Made by a program: the position numbers and the translations under genes
Source: Misgurnus anguillicaudatus
Taxonomy: Eukaryota; Chordata; Actinopteri; Cypriniformes; Cobitidae
Reading direction: 5' to 3'
DNA: 64,000 bases
Assembly: GCF_027580225.2 (NCBI RefSeq)
Contig: NC_073340.2
Location: 33,182,501-33,246,500 of the forward strand
The notes under the pieces: model-generated
What the model was told of the DNA's origin: nothing
What the model saw: only the letters and a program-made list of their open reading frames with translations
The model's database searches: none
Shown: positions 34,110 through 45,274 of the stretch, in pieces
How positions within the stretch are numbered: the first letter of the stretch is position 1
Layout of the letters: every line of letters begins with the position of its first letter

Positions 34110-34447
34110 CTAATGGTGCATTCACACCAGCCGTGGTAGAGGCGGCAAAAACACGTTATTCGCGTGTAGTTGGACGCTTGAACATTTTGAGTTTACTCGC
34201 TTGATTCGCGCGTGAAAGCCACAAATTCTAGTCATTCGAAACATTCACGCGGAAATTCGCGTCATGGGAGGGGCTTCTGCATCTCCGCTGAGACTCTGTT
34301 CGCTTCCTGTAATCACATCACTACTATAGCAAGGTCCTGATTGGTTAATGGTCGCAGAAATTCACCAAAATTCAGATTTTTCAACTCGTGCGTTTCCCGC
34401 GGCAAAGCTCAATCCGCGCATACCGTGCTGCAGAATGCCTATTCGCG
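34110..34447. mobile_element. Truncated MITE with GGTGCATTCACACCAGCCG end
   Basis: GGTGCATTCACACCAGCCG opens a CpG-rich block with ATTCGCGTGTAG and TTCGCGCG motifs. No matching right end is seen on either side of the hAT element inserted at 34456, so the copy is incomplete. Confidence 0.45.
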
Positions 34448-34455
34448 TCTTCTAT

Positions 34456-35666
34456 TAGAGATCGACCGATATATCTGTTTTCCGATATTTTTCCCGATAT
34501 TTGAGCATTTTCCGATGATCGGATATCGGGTTTGTGATATCGGATTGACCGATAAACGAGAGAATTGAGAATTGCGCGCTGGACGCATCTGAGGAGAGGA
34601 GCTCACAGCAGCAGCGTGCACAGCAAATATGACGGCGGAGTGACGCGACTTCATTAAAAGGACTTTGAGTATACTTACTTTGCATCTGAGGCATTTATAA
34701 CACATCTTATTTGTGCATTAATGTATGTTATGTTAAATAAGTTGATATATTAAAAGCAATGTATGCAGTTTGTCCAAGAATAGAGACGAACTCACAAAAT
34801 CACGTGCTGTTCACTTATCGGGGTTGAAGGCTGAAGCTTTTAACAAGATTTACCATAAGTTATATTAAAATTTACCAGATTTACCAAACATTATTTTGCT
34901 AAAATATCTATATAAATGTCTGTGGATATGAATTAATTATTTATTACATCCGCAAGCGGTCACAGTTTGATACAGTTAATGCGTGAGTAAATGCATAGAT
35001 AACAGCGCTGTCAACAGCCATTTCATAAGCTATAACAACAAAATATTAATTATTCTGACATCAAATAACATTACCAGTTAAGAAATTCAGTGATATATAA
35101 GCCGTTTTGTTTATTACTTTCCTGAATGTAGTATTTCAGTCAGTGATATTATTTGTAAAACCTCTTTGCTAACTACTTGTTTTACTGCTGAAGGCTACAT
35201 GTTGCTGGTCAAAACAACCATATTATTCCAAAAAAAGCACTTAATCCACCTGTTTTACTCTATAAACTATGTATAACAAGCAGCCAACTCCGCTATACTT
35301 TTCTCTCTCTCCCGCTGCCAACCGCAGCGCGACCTTTGGATCAGTCCATTTCTGACGAAATGATAGGGGTGTTTGGAATGGTCCATGTTTTGGTAATATA
35401 GTTTCTACATTCATTAAATTAATATTATTCTTTACTCTTTCAGACCCCTCTATTTATTACTTTGTATGCAAAGAGGGAGTGATTGTGATGATGATTATTA
35501 TTATAAGGGTTTGTTCAGTTCAGTAGTGTTGTAGTAATTATTATGTCAAAAACAGAAGTATAACAGTAAATAAAAATCGGTTCAGCATATCGGTTATCGG
35601 GCACATAAGCATCCAAATATTTGTTATTGGCATCGGTTTAAAAAAATGAGTATCGGTCGATCTCTA
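34456..35666. mobile_element. hAT element, 1211 bp, perfect 8-bp target duplication
   Basis: Ends TAGAGATCGACCGATATAT and, inverted, TAGAGATCGACCGATACTC. TCTTCTAT flanks it at 34448-34455 and 35667-35674. GATATCGG-type motifs repeat near both ends (CGGATATCGGG, CATATCGGTTATCGG). No intact transposase frame. Confidence 0.92.
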
Positions 35667-36105
35667 TCTTCTATGTCACCTTTAAGCCACCCTCATGGTT
35701 AACTAAAGCCTAATAAGACCCAAGAGGAATTTGCTATATTTTAATGCAAACCTTTTGCATACACTGGTGACCATGGCCAACAAATTCCAGAGTGGGTCAA
35801 CATTTTTGTGAGCAGTATTGCTTTAAGAAACCACCTTAGTTTTTCCAACGATGTGAACTGGTGATTTATAGCACTTTATAGTTTATCTCTATAATCAAGC
35901 CCATGATCAATTCCTGAACACTTCTTCACAAAACCCCACAATGAGCGCCTCAGCCTTGAAATCTCACGGAGGGAGCACTTTCTACTCCATCAAAGGCTGT
36001 GAATGTGCACACAGTGTGAATGTTAAAACCAAGTAAGGCAGCAGGCAGTAATTGACGCAAGTTTGTTGTGGTTGAGCTGTATTTCATCCCAGTTGTCTTG
36101 AACAG

Positions 36106-36195
36106 GTGTCGGCGTTCTCCACATGGGAGAAGGAATTACACAAAATCGTCTTTGACCCACGATACCTGCTGCTGTGTCCGGAGGAACGTAAACAG
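36106..36195 (+). CDS. tcerg1l: tcerg1l exon, core of FF domain 1
   Basis: Acceptor TTGTCTTGAACAG, donor CAG|GTAGCT. Exactly 30 codons, phase 0 at both sides. It reads [20 protein letters not shown] then [10 protein letters not shown], the central FF-domain helices with the invariant W and the DPRY turn, near identical to TCERG1. Confidence 0.96.
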
Positions 36196-36646
36196 GTAGC
36201 TCTCGCTTTTGCTCACATCAAACTCGATAAACATCAAATGGAATTACCTCAAGTTTTCCCCATTTTGCTGTGAAGTTACGTTTTTATGGTACAAATCATT
36301 TTATGATGGAAATAATTTTACTGGAAATTAAACTCAAATGGCTTCTGAATTAAATAACCTTGCGGCAATGCATATTTTTATTTAATAGGGTGAATCCAAT
36401 ACTTTACAAAATGAACCGCATTACCTCATTTGATTAGTTTCTGATCTTATTTAAAAACGCATGGACGCAAGCCAGAAGATAAATTATTCATAACAAATAA
36501 ATTAGTTTGGCACCAGTGCAAAAACATCATCAGACTGCATAACATTTGAGTTGAAAACAAAAGACTGAAAACATAAATGCGGCCTGTATATCTGTGTTCA
36601 CTCATCAACTTTTGATATTAATCCCTACTGCATTGCGAATTTAATA

Positions 36647-37125
36647 TTAACTCTTTCCCAGCCATTGATGAGTAATCGCATCAATTATAGGAGAAAACAT
36701 TTCCCTGCCAATGACATTTCTTTGTCGAGTTTTTAAGGTAATCTGGATTTCCGCTATTATCCACTAGATGTCGCTCTTACCCAATTCATAAAAATACTAA
36801 AGCAAAAAATAATTCAATTTTAAACACCGTGTATGTTTTGATCATCATCCTGAATCTAATATAAAAATTATTTTACAAACATGCAATTATCTCAGCTTTT
36901 GTTCAAAATTTGGTATTTTTGAAGAAACCTACTCAATATTAAAGAGCTTATAAAATAGAACAAATGAAAATAGGATGAAACTTTTTTCCTGTTTTGTTTG
37001 TTTGAAAGTAGAGGATCTTTTTTCATTTCATATTTTTTTTCATGTTTCTATTTTTATATATTTATAGAAGAACAATTTCCTGGAAGGCATTTTGTGAAAC
37101 TTTTGTGAAAATCACAACTTTTTAA
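36647..37125. mobile_element. Right-truncated piggyBac-like MITE
   Basis: It starts TTAACTCTTTCCCAGCCATT after the same TTAA, and follows the 619-1263 copy through GAAGAAACCTACTCAATATT and TTTCCTGGAAGGCAT. The inverted right end is missing. Confidence 0.65.
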
Positions 37126-37160
37126 AAAAGGCTCATATTCGTATTAGTTGTGGATATCTA

Positions 37161-37617
37161 TACTGCCCTACAAAGGCAAAAGACCTTAACTCGCTAGAGT
37201 GTAGAACTGAGAAAAAATGACTTTAAAGTTTAGACTTTTCAGTGACTTTAGTTCACTAAAAAAATGATTAATTGAATTTAATAATTTTTTTTAAGGTAAG
37301 TGGTTGCAATCAATTTATTTAAGCTACATTTAAACAAAAAAGATTAGTTAAGTAAAATAAAATATAAAACTTTTGTTTAAATGTAGCTTAAATAAATTGA
37401 TTGCAACCACTTACCTTAAAAAAATGATTAAATTCAATTAATCATTTTTTTCAGTGTTGTCAGTTATTTTCTTGATTTTTATTTTCTCGAAAAAACAACA
37501 AAATTGATTCAAGATACTTATCCACATGATAAAGGAGGTCTTGAATGTCCCAAAAATATCAATAACTAATTTTCGACCTAAAACGAAGTTACTGCCTTTT
37601 GCCTTTGTAGGGCAGTA
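37161..37617. mobile_element. MITE with TACTGCCCTACAAAGGCAAA ends
   Basis: Left end TACTGCCCTACAAAGGCAAA; the right end, inverted, is identical in its first 20 bases except for one extra-copy shift in the following AAGG. A separate palindrome lies in the middle (37258-37452). Related solo ends are near 57640-57674. Confidence 0.75.
37258..37452. repeat. Long palindrome, two ~82-bp arms
   Basis: The left arm (37258-37339) includes AAGGTAAGTGGTTGCAATCA and TTAAGCTACATTTAAAC. The right arm (37371-37452) is its reverse complement with only a few changes. The spacer is about 31 bases of AT-rich sequence. It could fold into a hairpin in the pre-mRNA. Most likely a young foldback element inserted in the MITE. 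Confidence 0.85.
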
Positions 37618-37729
37618 TAATAATCTATGATAATCTTTTATTACTATACATCTACCAAACAACACTATTTAATAACAAACTTTGTAATCATATGACTAAA
37701 ATGAAAACATTTGGCGTCTTCATCCACAG

Positions 37730-37848
37730 ATATTCGATCAGTTTGTCAAAGCAAGAATGAATGAGGAGTACAAAGAGAAAAAGTGCAAACTTCAGCAAGC
37801 AAGAGAGGAATACAGAAAACTGCTGGAGGAGTCAAAAATCACGTCTAG
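37730..37848 (+). CDS. tcerg1l: tcerg1l exon, end of FF1 and start of FF2
   Basis: Acceptor CATCCACAG, donor TCTAG|GTGAGT. 39 codons, phase 2 end. It reads [20 protein letters not shown] then [19 protein letters not shown]. The first part closes FF domain 1 (the FDQFV helix). A charged linker follows, and EYRKLLEES opens FF domain 2. Confidence 0.95.
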
Positions 37849-39301
37849 GTGAGTTTTAATACAGCCCAGGTTTAAACCCGTATTATGCCTTTTGCTGATG
37901 CATAAATAAAGTGACTCCAGGACAAGCTTTATTTATTCAGCAGCGCTGTTAATAACTGATGGACTTTGCCATTCTGTTCCAGGTTTCTTTGGGTTTGTGT
38001 ATTTAATAACCTTGTTTCCTCTCTGAGGTTTCACATGAGACATGAAAGAGTCTCCAGACTTTTCCTGTGCCTTTACTATCTTCCTTTCCTGCTTAATTTA
38101 TAGTAAACATATTTGAGGAAATGTAAATCAAAGGCCTAATGTTAATACATGTACATGCTCTTGCACAATATATATTTTAAGAAAGAGATCATCTTAAATA
38201 AGTCATTGACTTGGGTAGATACATACAGTGAATATAATTTTTTCTCCCATTGAAAAGTCTCACAGGGAAACAGTATGTATGCCACTCTTGACTTTGCTGT
38301 GTACTTTTTAAATATAACATACACTACTACAGTAAAATACAGTATGGCGCTTTTCCATTACATAGTACCCCACCGGTCGGGGGGTGGTCTCGGCTCACTT
38401 TACTTTGGCTTTTCCATTGAGTTTAGTACCACTTCAGAGTTGGAGGGATTATAGGCGTGTCATTATATTTGCGCTGCCTACTGCTGTGACATTAAACAAA
38501 ATGTGGGAGCGAGCAACAGAGTGAGCATCGTTGGAATGCAGTGTTTCCCATACATTCATTTATTTGTCACAAAATCAAAATTGACCACCACAAATAGATG
38601 TTTGCACATCGCGTTTATCACTACCCCTGTATGGAGGACCACAAGAGTCATGCAAAATGTAATAAAGAACTTCAATATATAATAACTACCTGGACAATAA
38701 AAATAGCAATAAATAAATTTGTTTAAAAATATATTAATTAATCTATAAATAAATAGACAAAGTTACAAAAAAAAATATTATGTAACATTTTATTAGGCAA
38801 TAAAAAGTGAGATTATAAAAATAAGGTAGAAATGTAATAATAATCCATTAATAAATATTTCAAATTAATATAACAATTTACAAAAACAACATAAAACACT
38901 CAATAAGTTCATCATTTTAAATTGCATTTATAAATTCTTAATTAAATAATGGAATTTCAAAATTTATTTCAAAAAGCAATTTAAAAAGAGAAATAAATAA
39001 CTGGATTTATGAATTGAACTACGAATACAGGTTTAAAAGGGCATTTCCGTTTGACATTTCTGTTTTCATTTTCCCGATGGTTTTCCTTATTCTTTTCGCT
39101 ATTTGATTTGCGTTTCGTTTTAGCCTCTTTATTTAGCTTTTCCGTGACTCTTTGGGTCCTCATCCGAGATGTATAAATTTGCGCATGACGTACAATCAGA
39201 GCCAATCAGCAAGCTTGTTACATCCACCTGGCCATAGGTAATTTGCATTTCTCATTTGACCATTTGCAAGGACCCAAGGAGTCATGGAAATGTGTTTGAC
39301 A

Positions 39302-40319
39302 CAGGGGCGTCGCTAGACCCCTTTTACTGGGGCACGTGCCCCAGTGTAAATCTTTTGTGCCCCTGTGTAAATCTCAAGTTTACATTAGCAGTTAACTATT
39401 CCTTTACAAAGACAATCGCGGCAAAACGGATCTTTATGCAATGTAGTTACCCAATTCACGTTTGAGCAGTCGCACTGACGCGTGCACGCCCCAATTCATG
39501 TCCGCGTCCACGGATTCATTCATGTCAAATATTGACGCCATGGGATGAGGATGTGTAGTTCATGTCCGTGCGCGACTGCTTTGCCGTGCGCCGCCGCATA
39601 CAAAGTACACGCGATTGAGTTGGTTTATGAAAACATGACGAGACTAAAGTAAGTTTCTAAATAATAATGGAAATCATATTTTCATTTCTCATGTGATGAA
39701 CATCAGAAATGTTTTGTGCAAAGCAGTAAAAGGGAAGCAAAAATGAGAGATGATGAGTTAAGGGAGTAAAGACACATAACATCTTACCCTGTCAGGGCTC
39801 AAACATTAGAGGATAAATCTCAGGAAAACCTCTGTCAATAGTCTATAAAATTGCATTGTTCACAATACAAAAACTGTGTTATACTGTTCTGTATTTTCAG
39901 ATATGAAATTAATATTTAGTTCACTAGCTCTAGGTCATTACATAAACAGTTAGCAGTAACTAAGATAGATTTTTTAGTAGCAGTCATAAAATGAAAATAT
40001 TCTTAAAAATAAAAAAAGAAGTTATTAATCATTGTTATGTAAAATGCAAATGTGCATAAAAATATTTTCTCTCCTGCCATTATTTCCAAACATTTTATGC
40101 CTTAAAACATGTTAATAATGTTGTATATATGTATATATGAAGATGATACTTAAATATTTTTAAATAAATGTTTGTCTTTCCCAGTACTTGTTTTGCAATG
40201 TTGGAATAGTGGGTTAAGCAAAGGAAATTGTATCTTGCACACCACAGGCTTTCAAGGAAAAAAAAATAATAATGGGGGGCCCGTGCCCCAGTAGAGCTTT
40301 ATGTCTAGCAACGCCCCTG
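39302..40319. mobile_element. hAT element, 1018 bp, perfect 8-bp target duplication
   Basis: Ends CAGGGGCGTCGCTAGACC and, inverted, CAGGGGCGTTGCTAGACAT. GTTTGACA flanks it at 39294-39301 and 40320-40327. Inner GGGGCACGTGCCCCAG/GGGCCCGTGCCCCAG motifs are also inverted. No transposase frame. Confidence 0.93.
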
Positions 40320-40340
40320 GTTTGACACATGAAAACATCT

Positions 40341-40610
40341 CGGGTTACGTATGTAACTGTTGTTCCCTGAGAAGGGAACGAGACGCTGCTTCTCCCTTGC
40401 CATACACCCTGCGTCCCTGTAACGCCGTCTTTGGCAATATTTCAGATAGCAATATACTTCCTGGCTCCTGCATCACCCTGTCTTTGTCGTTAAGCCTCAC
40501 CATTGGTTGAATTTGATATACACATTCAGACGCACTTACCCCTGGAGGTGTCCCCAAAGTGTCACCGCAGTGACTCAGCGCGAGTTCCCTCGAAAGGGAA
40601 CTGTAACAAT
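40341..40610. repeat. Hairpin-rich cyprinid repeat (GTTCCCTGAGAAGGGAACG)
   Basis: TCGGGTTACGTATGTAACTG and GTTCCCTGAGAAGGGAACGA are short hairpins on the left; GTTCCCTCGAAAGGGAAC is a hairpin on the right. It resembles, at a smaller scale, the inverted repeat at 60531-60866 (GGGTTACGTGAGTAAC, GTTCCCTGAAATAACGGGAA). Confidence 0.6.
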
Positions 40611-40937
40611 GTATCTTAATAGGTAACACGATGTTACCTTGCTCTCACTTGAAATGTGTTCCCAAATTTAGTCCTTGAATTTAAGGGGTATTGCACCTGG
40701 AAAGTCCTTGAAAGGTCCTTTAATTTGAAGTTAACTAAGGTGTGGGAACCCTGACTAAAGGTGGATATTGTTTCCAAATCTGCCTATAATAGATAGATAA
40801 CCACACATTCATCCATCCATAATTCTTCATTTAATCATCTTTGTATTAAGCAGCAATGCATAGAAATAGATTGTTTTAAAGGGCTGCACAATTAAGATGA
40901 AAAATCATAATAGTAAGTTATTTCCCCTGATATTGTC

Positions 40938-41280
40938 TTAAAGGTGCAGTGTGTAATTTTTAGAAGGATCTCTTGACAGAAATATTATACAAAACTACAT
41001 TATCAGGGGTGTATAAAGACCTTACATAATGAACCGCTATGTGTTTATGAAGGTCCCCTTACATGGAAGTCGCCATTTTGTGCCGCCATTTTTCTACAGA
41101 AGCCTTAAACGGACAATTGTTTTTACTAAGTTGTCTCCGACTTTGACATGTCTGTCCGGTGGCGGCTACCGTAGCTTCTCTGTGTTTCAAAAGCGAGGGG
41201 TGAGCAGTGGATTAAGCCGTTGGTAGCAATTTTCAACTTCACCACTAGATGCCGCTAAAATTTACACACTGCACCTTTAA
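40938..41280. mobile_element. piggyBac-like MITE (TTAAAGGTGCAGTGTGTAA ends)
   Basis: It starts TTAAAGGTGCAGTGTGTAAT; the right end, inverted, is TTAAAGGTGCAGTGTGTAAA. The termini are 19/20 identical and the TTAA is present on both sides. 343 bp, non-coding. The near-identical ends suggest a fairly young insertion. Confidence 0.85.
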
Positions 41281-42228
41281 CAGTTATCATTTTGATGAAT
41301 TGTTTTCATTTCATTATCATTGTATACCTGAGGGTTTTATTGTATCACTGTGTGACAACTAACCCCACTATGTAAAATGTTTTCAATCCCAGCTATAGGA
41401 GTTGCTGATATGTTTCAAAATGCTGTTATATTTTAGGTAACAAGTGTTTAAAATAATATAACTTACACACCCAACTCGAAAAAATCATAAGACAAAGAAA
41501 TTTACTTGTATGCCTCCTATTGTTCAATATCTTAACCAAACCACATCAAAACTTTTGACAAATTCATTCTGACAAGTGAGAGAAAAAGACTAAAAGCACA
41601 GATTGCTCAGCCCTGTATAAATATGTAAAGTAGCTGCATTACAATTAACCCCGCGTTAGTTTGTGCCCGCTCACCCCTATATGCAATGGAAAGGCACAAA
41701 TACTGTAAGGCTAAAGAAATACACAATAATCACAAAAAAGACAAGAACACAAGATGCAAGATTTTTCATTTATAAAAATGCAACCACTAGACACAGAGAT
41801 GGAAAATCGAGATTTCACTGAATGCTTTGAAATGAGGTGATGTTTTCATGTGAGACTGGCCTGTGGGAGGTAAACCTAATGTTTCAGCACATTGGGTATC
41901 AAGGTTTATGTTTAGCCGCTATAGTGCTGTGAGGCAGTACAAGACAGCAGATAATGTATTACTCCCGAAGCAGGTACATGCATTTTCATCTGATGTTTTC
42001 ACTTGAACGTTTCGCTCCACCACCTGAAGCAAAACGTACCGCTTCCTAAGGTTTCTTTTATTGAGATTTTACCATCAAGCCAAAAAAACATCCACAATCA
42101 AACCCCTATTTTGTTTTTCGTGTTGTTCAGAAAGAAAACAGGATCGAGAGCGATCACGGACAACAATTTCGAGCCATAATAAAACATCATACCACTTGAA
42201 GAGCTCATTTCTGTTTTCTCTCTCGTAG

Positions 42229-42385
42229 GTCAACATTCAAAGAGTTTTCGGAAAAATACGGAAAAGATCCACGATTCAAACAAGTTCTCAAGAGGAAAGA
42301 CCAGGAACTTTTTTTCACCCAGTTCATCAACACGTTAAAAAAGCGGGATAAAGAAAACCGACTGCGTCTGAGAAAGATGAGATGA
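42229..42385 (+). CDS. tcerg1l: tcerg1l last coding exon, FF domain 2 and stop
   Basis: Acceptor TCTCTCGTAG. After completing an arginine codon it reads [20 protein letters not shown], then [20 protein letters not shown] and [11 protein letters not shown], stop TGA at 42383-42385. This is FF domain 2 (F..F, DPRF turn, FFTQFI last helix) followed by a basic tail that could serve in nuclear localisation. TCERG1 continues with four more FF domains; ending here is the TCERG1L pattern rather than a truncation, because the stop is followed by a clean 3' UTR. Confidence 0.95.
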
Positions 42386-42948
42386 GGACCTGTTGGCATT
42401 GAACCCTTCAGCTGATTCTCAGTAACTAATTCATCATGATCAGGAACAGTGTACAGTATATGATGATAATATCTGTCCACATGTCTGACCGGATGATGGG
42501 AGTGAAACCAACAACAGACGGTGTTATTTGCTTTCCAGTGACTGATTTTCAAACAATGGAAGCGGCTTTAGGGATCAGCTGCTTCTGAATGAACTCTATA
42601 TAATTTGTTTCATATTGAAGCTCTTAATCTCCAGTCGAGGTGTCTGAATCACAACGCTGAACATGAATACAGAAGTAAACAAACATAGATGAAGCCATTG
42701 ACTTGTGCATACAGACGGAGAAAGATTTTTTTAATAATTGTAAATAAATGTTGATTTCCCGGCGCTGTACTTTAAGTAACTGTACTGTAGTGAAACTTTT
42801 TTTTTAATTCTCCATTGAATCTAAGAAATTGATAAGTGATGTTGTGCATTGATAGATTTTTGTCTAACGGTTTGTTGTAATTAAATTTGTCATGATATTG
42901 TAAAATAAAAAAGCTGAAAGTTAAATAAAAGTTTGACATTGCAAAGCT
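42386..42948 (+). other. tcerg1l: tcerg1l 3' UTR
   Basis: Repeat-free sequence after the stop. AATAAA signals lie at 42743-42748, 42904-42909 and 42924-42929. The last two are the likely polyadenylation signals, which places cleavage near 42945. The exact end is inferred. Confidence 0.7.
42924..42929 (+). terminator. Polyadenylation signal AATAAA of tcerg1l
   Basis: AATAAA 540 bases after the stop codon, with another AATAAA 20 bases upstream (42904) and a T-rich/GT-containing stretch following. Confidence 0.6.
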
Positions 42949-43149
42949 GAGATGGATTCTCTTCACAGTTTTGAAAATATTTATTTGAAAGATAAGGATT
43001 TTGAGGTTTTTAAATAATGACAATTAAATCAAATAAGTCTTTATTCCTGTGCTCATTAAGTTCATTCAATGCAAAATCATATTGTTACCATGTAACAACT
43101 ACAAATGATATGATAGTATGTTGACATTTTCACCTTTTGATCTACCTGG

Positions 43150-43276
<127 letters not shown>

Positions 43277-43545
43277 TCACTGGACTGATGCTAAAAGAAA
43301 AATGACCTCCGATGAAATGCCAAGATTTTGACAGGTACAAACGTCCTAGCCGAAGCAAAGTTATCCTTAAAAGGTTTTCTTATTATCTGTGACATGACAC
43401 AGGGAATGTAGTTGATGTATTCGCTTTCATTTGTCTTCCTGAATGTCTGACAAAATAAGTGACTCAAACTTTTGTGGCAAAGTTATCCAAATAGTACTCC
43501 ACATGCATTTGTCAGTGTCATCTCATAGATACCACCACTCACAAG
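43277..43545. other. 3' flank, nothing recognised
   Basis: Short stretch between the microsatellite and the SINE; no feature seen. Confidence 0.6.
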
Positions 43546-44461
43546 CATTTACATTTACTGTACATTTATGCAGTGCCGGCCCGAGCCTCTTAGGGGCCAT
43601 AAGCAGAATTTGTTTGGGGGACCCCCTCCCACCACCTTTTTTAATAAAAAAATTAAGAAATTACAAACATTCATAAAAAGAACAAAGTTGCACATTAAGT
43701 AAGGTCTAAAATTAGCATTAGGTTCAGAAATCAAATCAAATGAATCATAACGCTGTCTTTATTGTATGAATTAAATACAATTATTATTTTTTAGAGCTAC
43801 AAAAGTGATTTTCTCATTGTCTGGGATTGTTTGATTAACATTAATGACACAGACTTAAGTAGGTTAATTGAGGTTACTGTCTCTTTAAGAGAAGCACAGA
43901 CCTGGTTTCTGCCTAATCTATACATAAACCTAAGACATAAACAAATGTTTTATTGGAAAAAGAGTACTGTGGAGATCATTTTGTTTGTATGTGCCCTGTC
44001 AAGAACAGAATGATTTTATGTTCGCTTGCTTTTTTTTGCTTTGCTGAAACGCGTCTCCACATGTGTCCACTACTGAGTGCACTTAAGCGCGCACGCACAC
44101 AGACGGAGGACAACTTACAAACGGTGCAGCATAAAAATTTTGTTGTTTTTTAGTCCTCTATTCCTCAAATGTATGTTAATGGACTACAGTATGACACATA
44201 CATTCATTCATTTATATTACTTGTATAAGTTATTTAATTGTAAAAAAACGATTGGGGGCCCCCTGGTGGCCACGGGGCACCAAGCAGCCGCTTAGTTCGC
44301 TTATGCCTCGGGCCGTCCCTGCATTTCTGCATTTGGCAAATACACTTATACCAAAGCAACTTACAGGGCTTTATAAGGTAAACATTTTTATCAGTATGTG
44401 TGTTCCAAAACCCATGACCTTTTGAGCTGCCAGCGCAATGCTTTACCAATCAGTTATACAG
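43546..44461 (-). repeat. tRNA-derived SINE on the minus strand, split by a hAT element
   Basis: The 3' end is left of the hAT element (GCATTTACATTTACTGTACA). The rest is right of it: GCATTTGGCAAATACACTTA, CCAAAGCAACTTACAGGG, then the inverted B-box region (AAACCCATGACCTTTTGAGC) and inverted A-box region (TTTACCAATCAGTTATACAG). Read on the minus strand this is the HAmo-type Ala-tRNA SINE also seen at 29969. Confidence 0.8.
43571..44321. mobile_element. hAT element, 751 bp, inserted in the SINE tail
   Basis: Ends CAGTGCCGGCCCGAG and, inverted, CAGGGACGGCCCGAG. CATTTATG (43563-43570) and CATTTCTG (44322-44329) form the 8-bp duplication with one later change. The interior (about 43690-44100) is homologous in inverse orientation to 14040-14455 of the hAT element with TAGGGATGCACC ends. 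No transposase frame. Confidence 0.85.
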
Positions 44462-44804
44462 GATATGAAATGTTACATTTAAAGGTGCCTTAGAATGTAA
44501 AACTGTATTTATCTAGGCATAGATGTATAATAAAAGTTCTGTACATGGTAATGACATATCGTGAACCTCAAACACGATTGTTTTCTTCTTCTTATGTAAA
44601 CATCATGCATGCAAAAGACCGCTGGAAAACAGGCCAATCTCGGCATAATACTAACTTTGACGTTACAGTCCTGACGCCCCAAACATTAAATTACACATTC
44701 AATTAATTACAATGTTGTTACAATGCTAAAAACAAAGTTGTGATTACTGAGTTAGGGCTATGTTAAGATGACCAGATTTTTTTTTATGAAAACGGGGACA
44801 TTTC

Positions 44805-45159
44805 CTAGCCTGGTCCAACCAGACTCTCATACATTCATTTCATTTGTACAGAGAGTCTGGCCACGCTCCAAAGCGTTACTTCCATTAAGGAGGGTCCTCT
44901 GTTGAAGTTTAAAACTATTGGATCTGCCCAGAGTCACTCTGATTCTGCCATAACCAATCACTAACGTTTGGTCGTGACGTATGTCACTCAGTCTGGCGCA
45001 CAACCTCAACGTCATTGTTCTTAGCCAACCCCCTCTGTTCGCTGATTGGACCTGCAGATTTTTGCAGGAGAAAACGAAACTCTACACAGCAGTCCCAGAC
45101 GTTGTGCTGAAGCGAAATGAAAATTAAGCGGAAGCACGTAGGAGGGCGGAGCCAGGCTA
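44805..45159. mobile_element. hAT MITE, 355 bp, 8-bp target duplication
   Basis: Ends CTAGCCTGGTCCAACC and CGGAGCCAGGCTA. GACATTTC flanks it at 44797-44804 and 45160-45167. It lies inside the GTGACCAGA hAT element. Non-coding. Confidence 0.8.
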
Positions 45160-45274
45160 GACATTTCCTAGTTCAATGGTCAGAATATCATTGAAATCTT
45201 ATTTGTTATTATCTATGAATTAAAAAATGGGGACGAAATGATTGTTGAGAGTTTTCTTCTTTTTATTGTTGTGG

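Larger units (their letters stand above)
31436..36105 (+). other. tcerg1l: tcerg1l intron, 4.7 kb
   Basis: GT-AG, phase 0. It holds a MITE at 31659-32418, an inverted copy of a repeat at 32740-32945, a truncated MITE from 34110, and a 1.2-kb hAT element at 34456-35666. From 32960 to 34100 and from 35675 to 36100 nothing was recognised. Confidence 0.7.
36196..37729 (+). other. tcerg1l: tcerg1l intron
   Basis: GT-AG, phase 0. It contains a truncated piggyBac-like MITE (36647) and a MITE at 37161-37617 with a long internal palindrome. Confidence 0.7.
37849..42228 (+). other. tcerg1l: tcerg1l last intron, 4.4 kb
   Basis: GT-AG, phase 2. It holds a hAT element at 39302, a hairpin repeat at 40341 and a piggyBac-like MITE at 40938. 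The stretch 38343-39300 begins with GGCGCTTTTCCATTACATAG, a MITE-like end without a partner, and is otherwise AT-rich. From 41290 to 42228 no feature was recognised. Confidence 0.7.
20184..42385 (+). other. tcerg1l: tcerg1l gene, 3' part: nine exons to the stop codon
   Basis: Exons at 20184-20309, 23184-23266, 27449-27537, 29716-29867, 30726-30804, 31324-31435, 36106-36195, 37730-37848 and 42229-42385 join in frame into 334 codons and a TGA. All introns are GT-AG. The product has a linker, one WW domain (residues about 99-127), an acidic then basic linker, FF domain 1 (about 193-245), FF domain 2 (about 258-318) and a basic tail. TCERG1 has six FF domains; ending after two fits the shorter paralogue TCERG1L. 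By family, WW and FF domains bind proline-rich splicing factors and the phosphorylated RNA polymerase II tail in the nucleus. The N-terminal coding sequence and promoter are not confirmed within the window. Confidence 0.9.
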
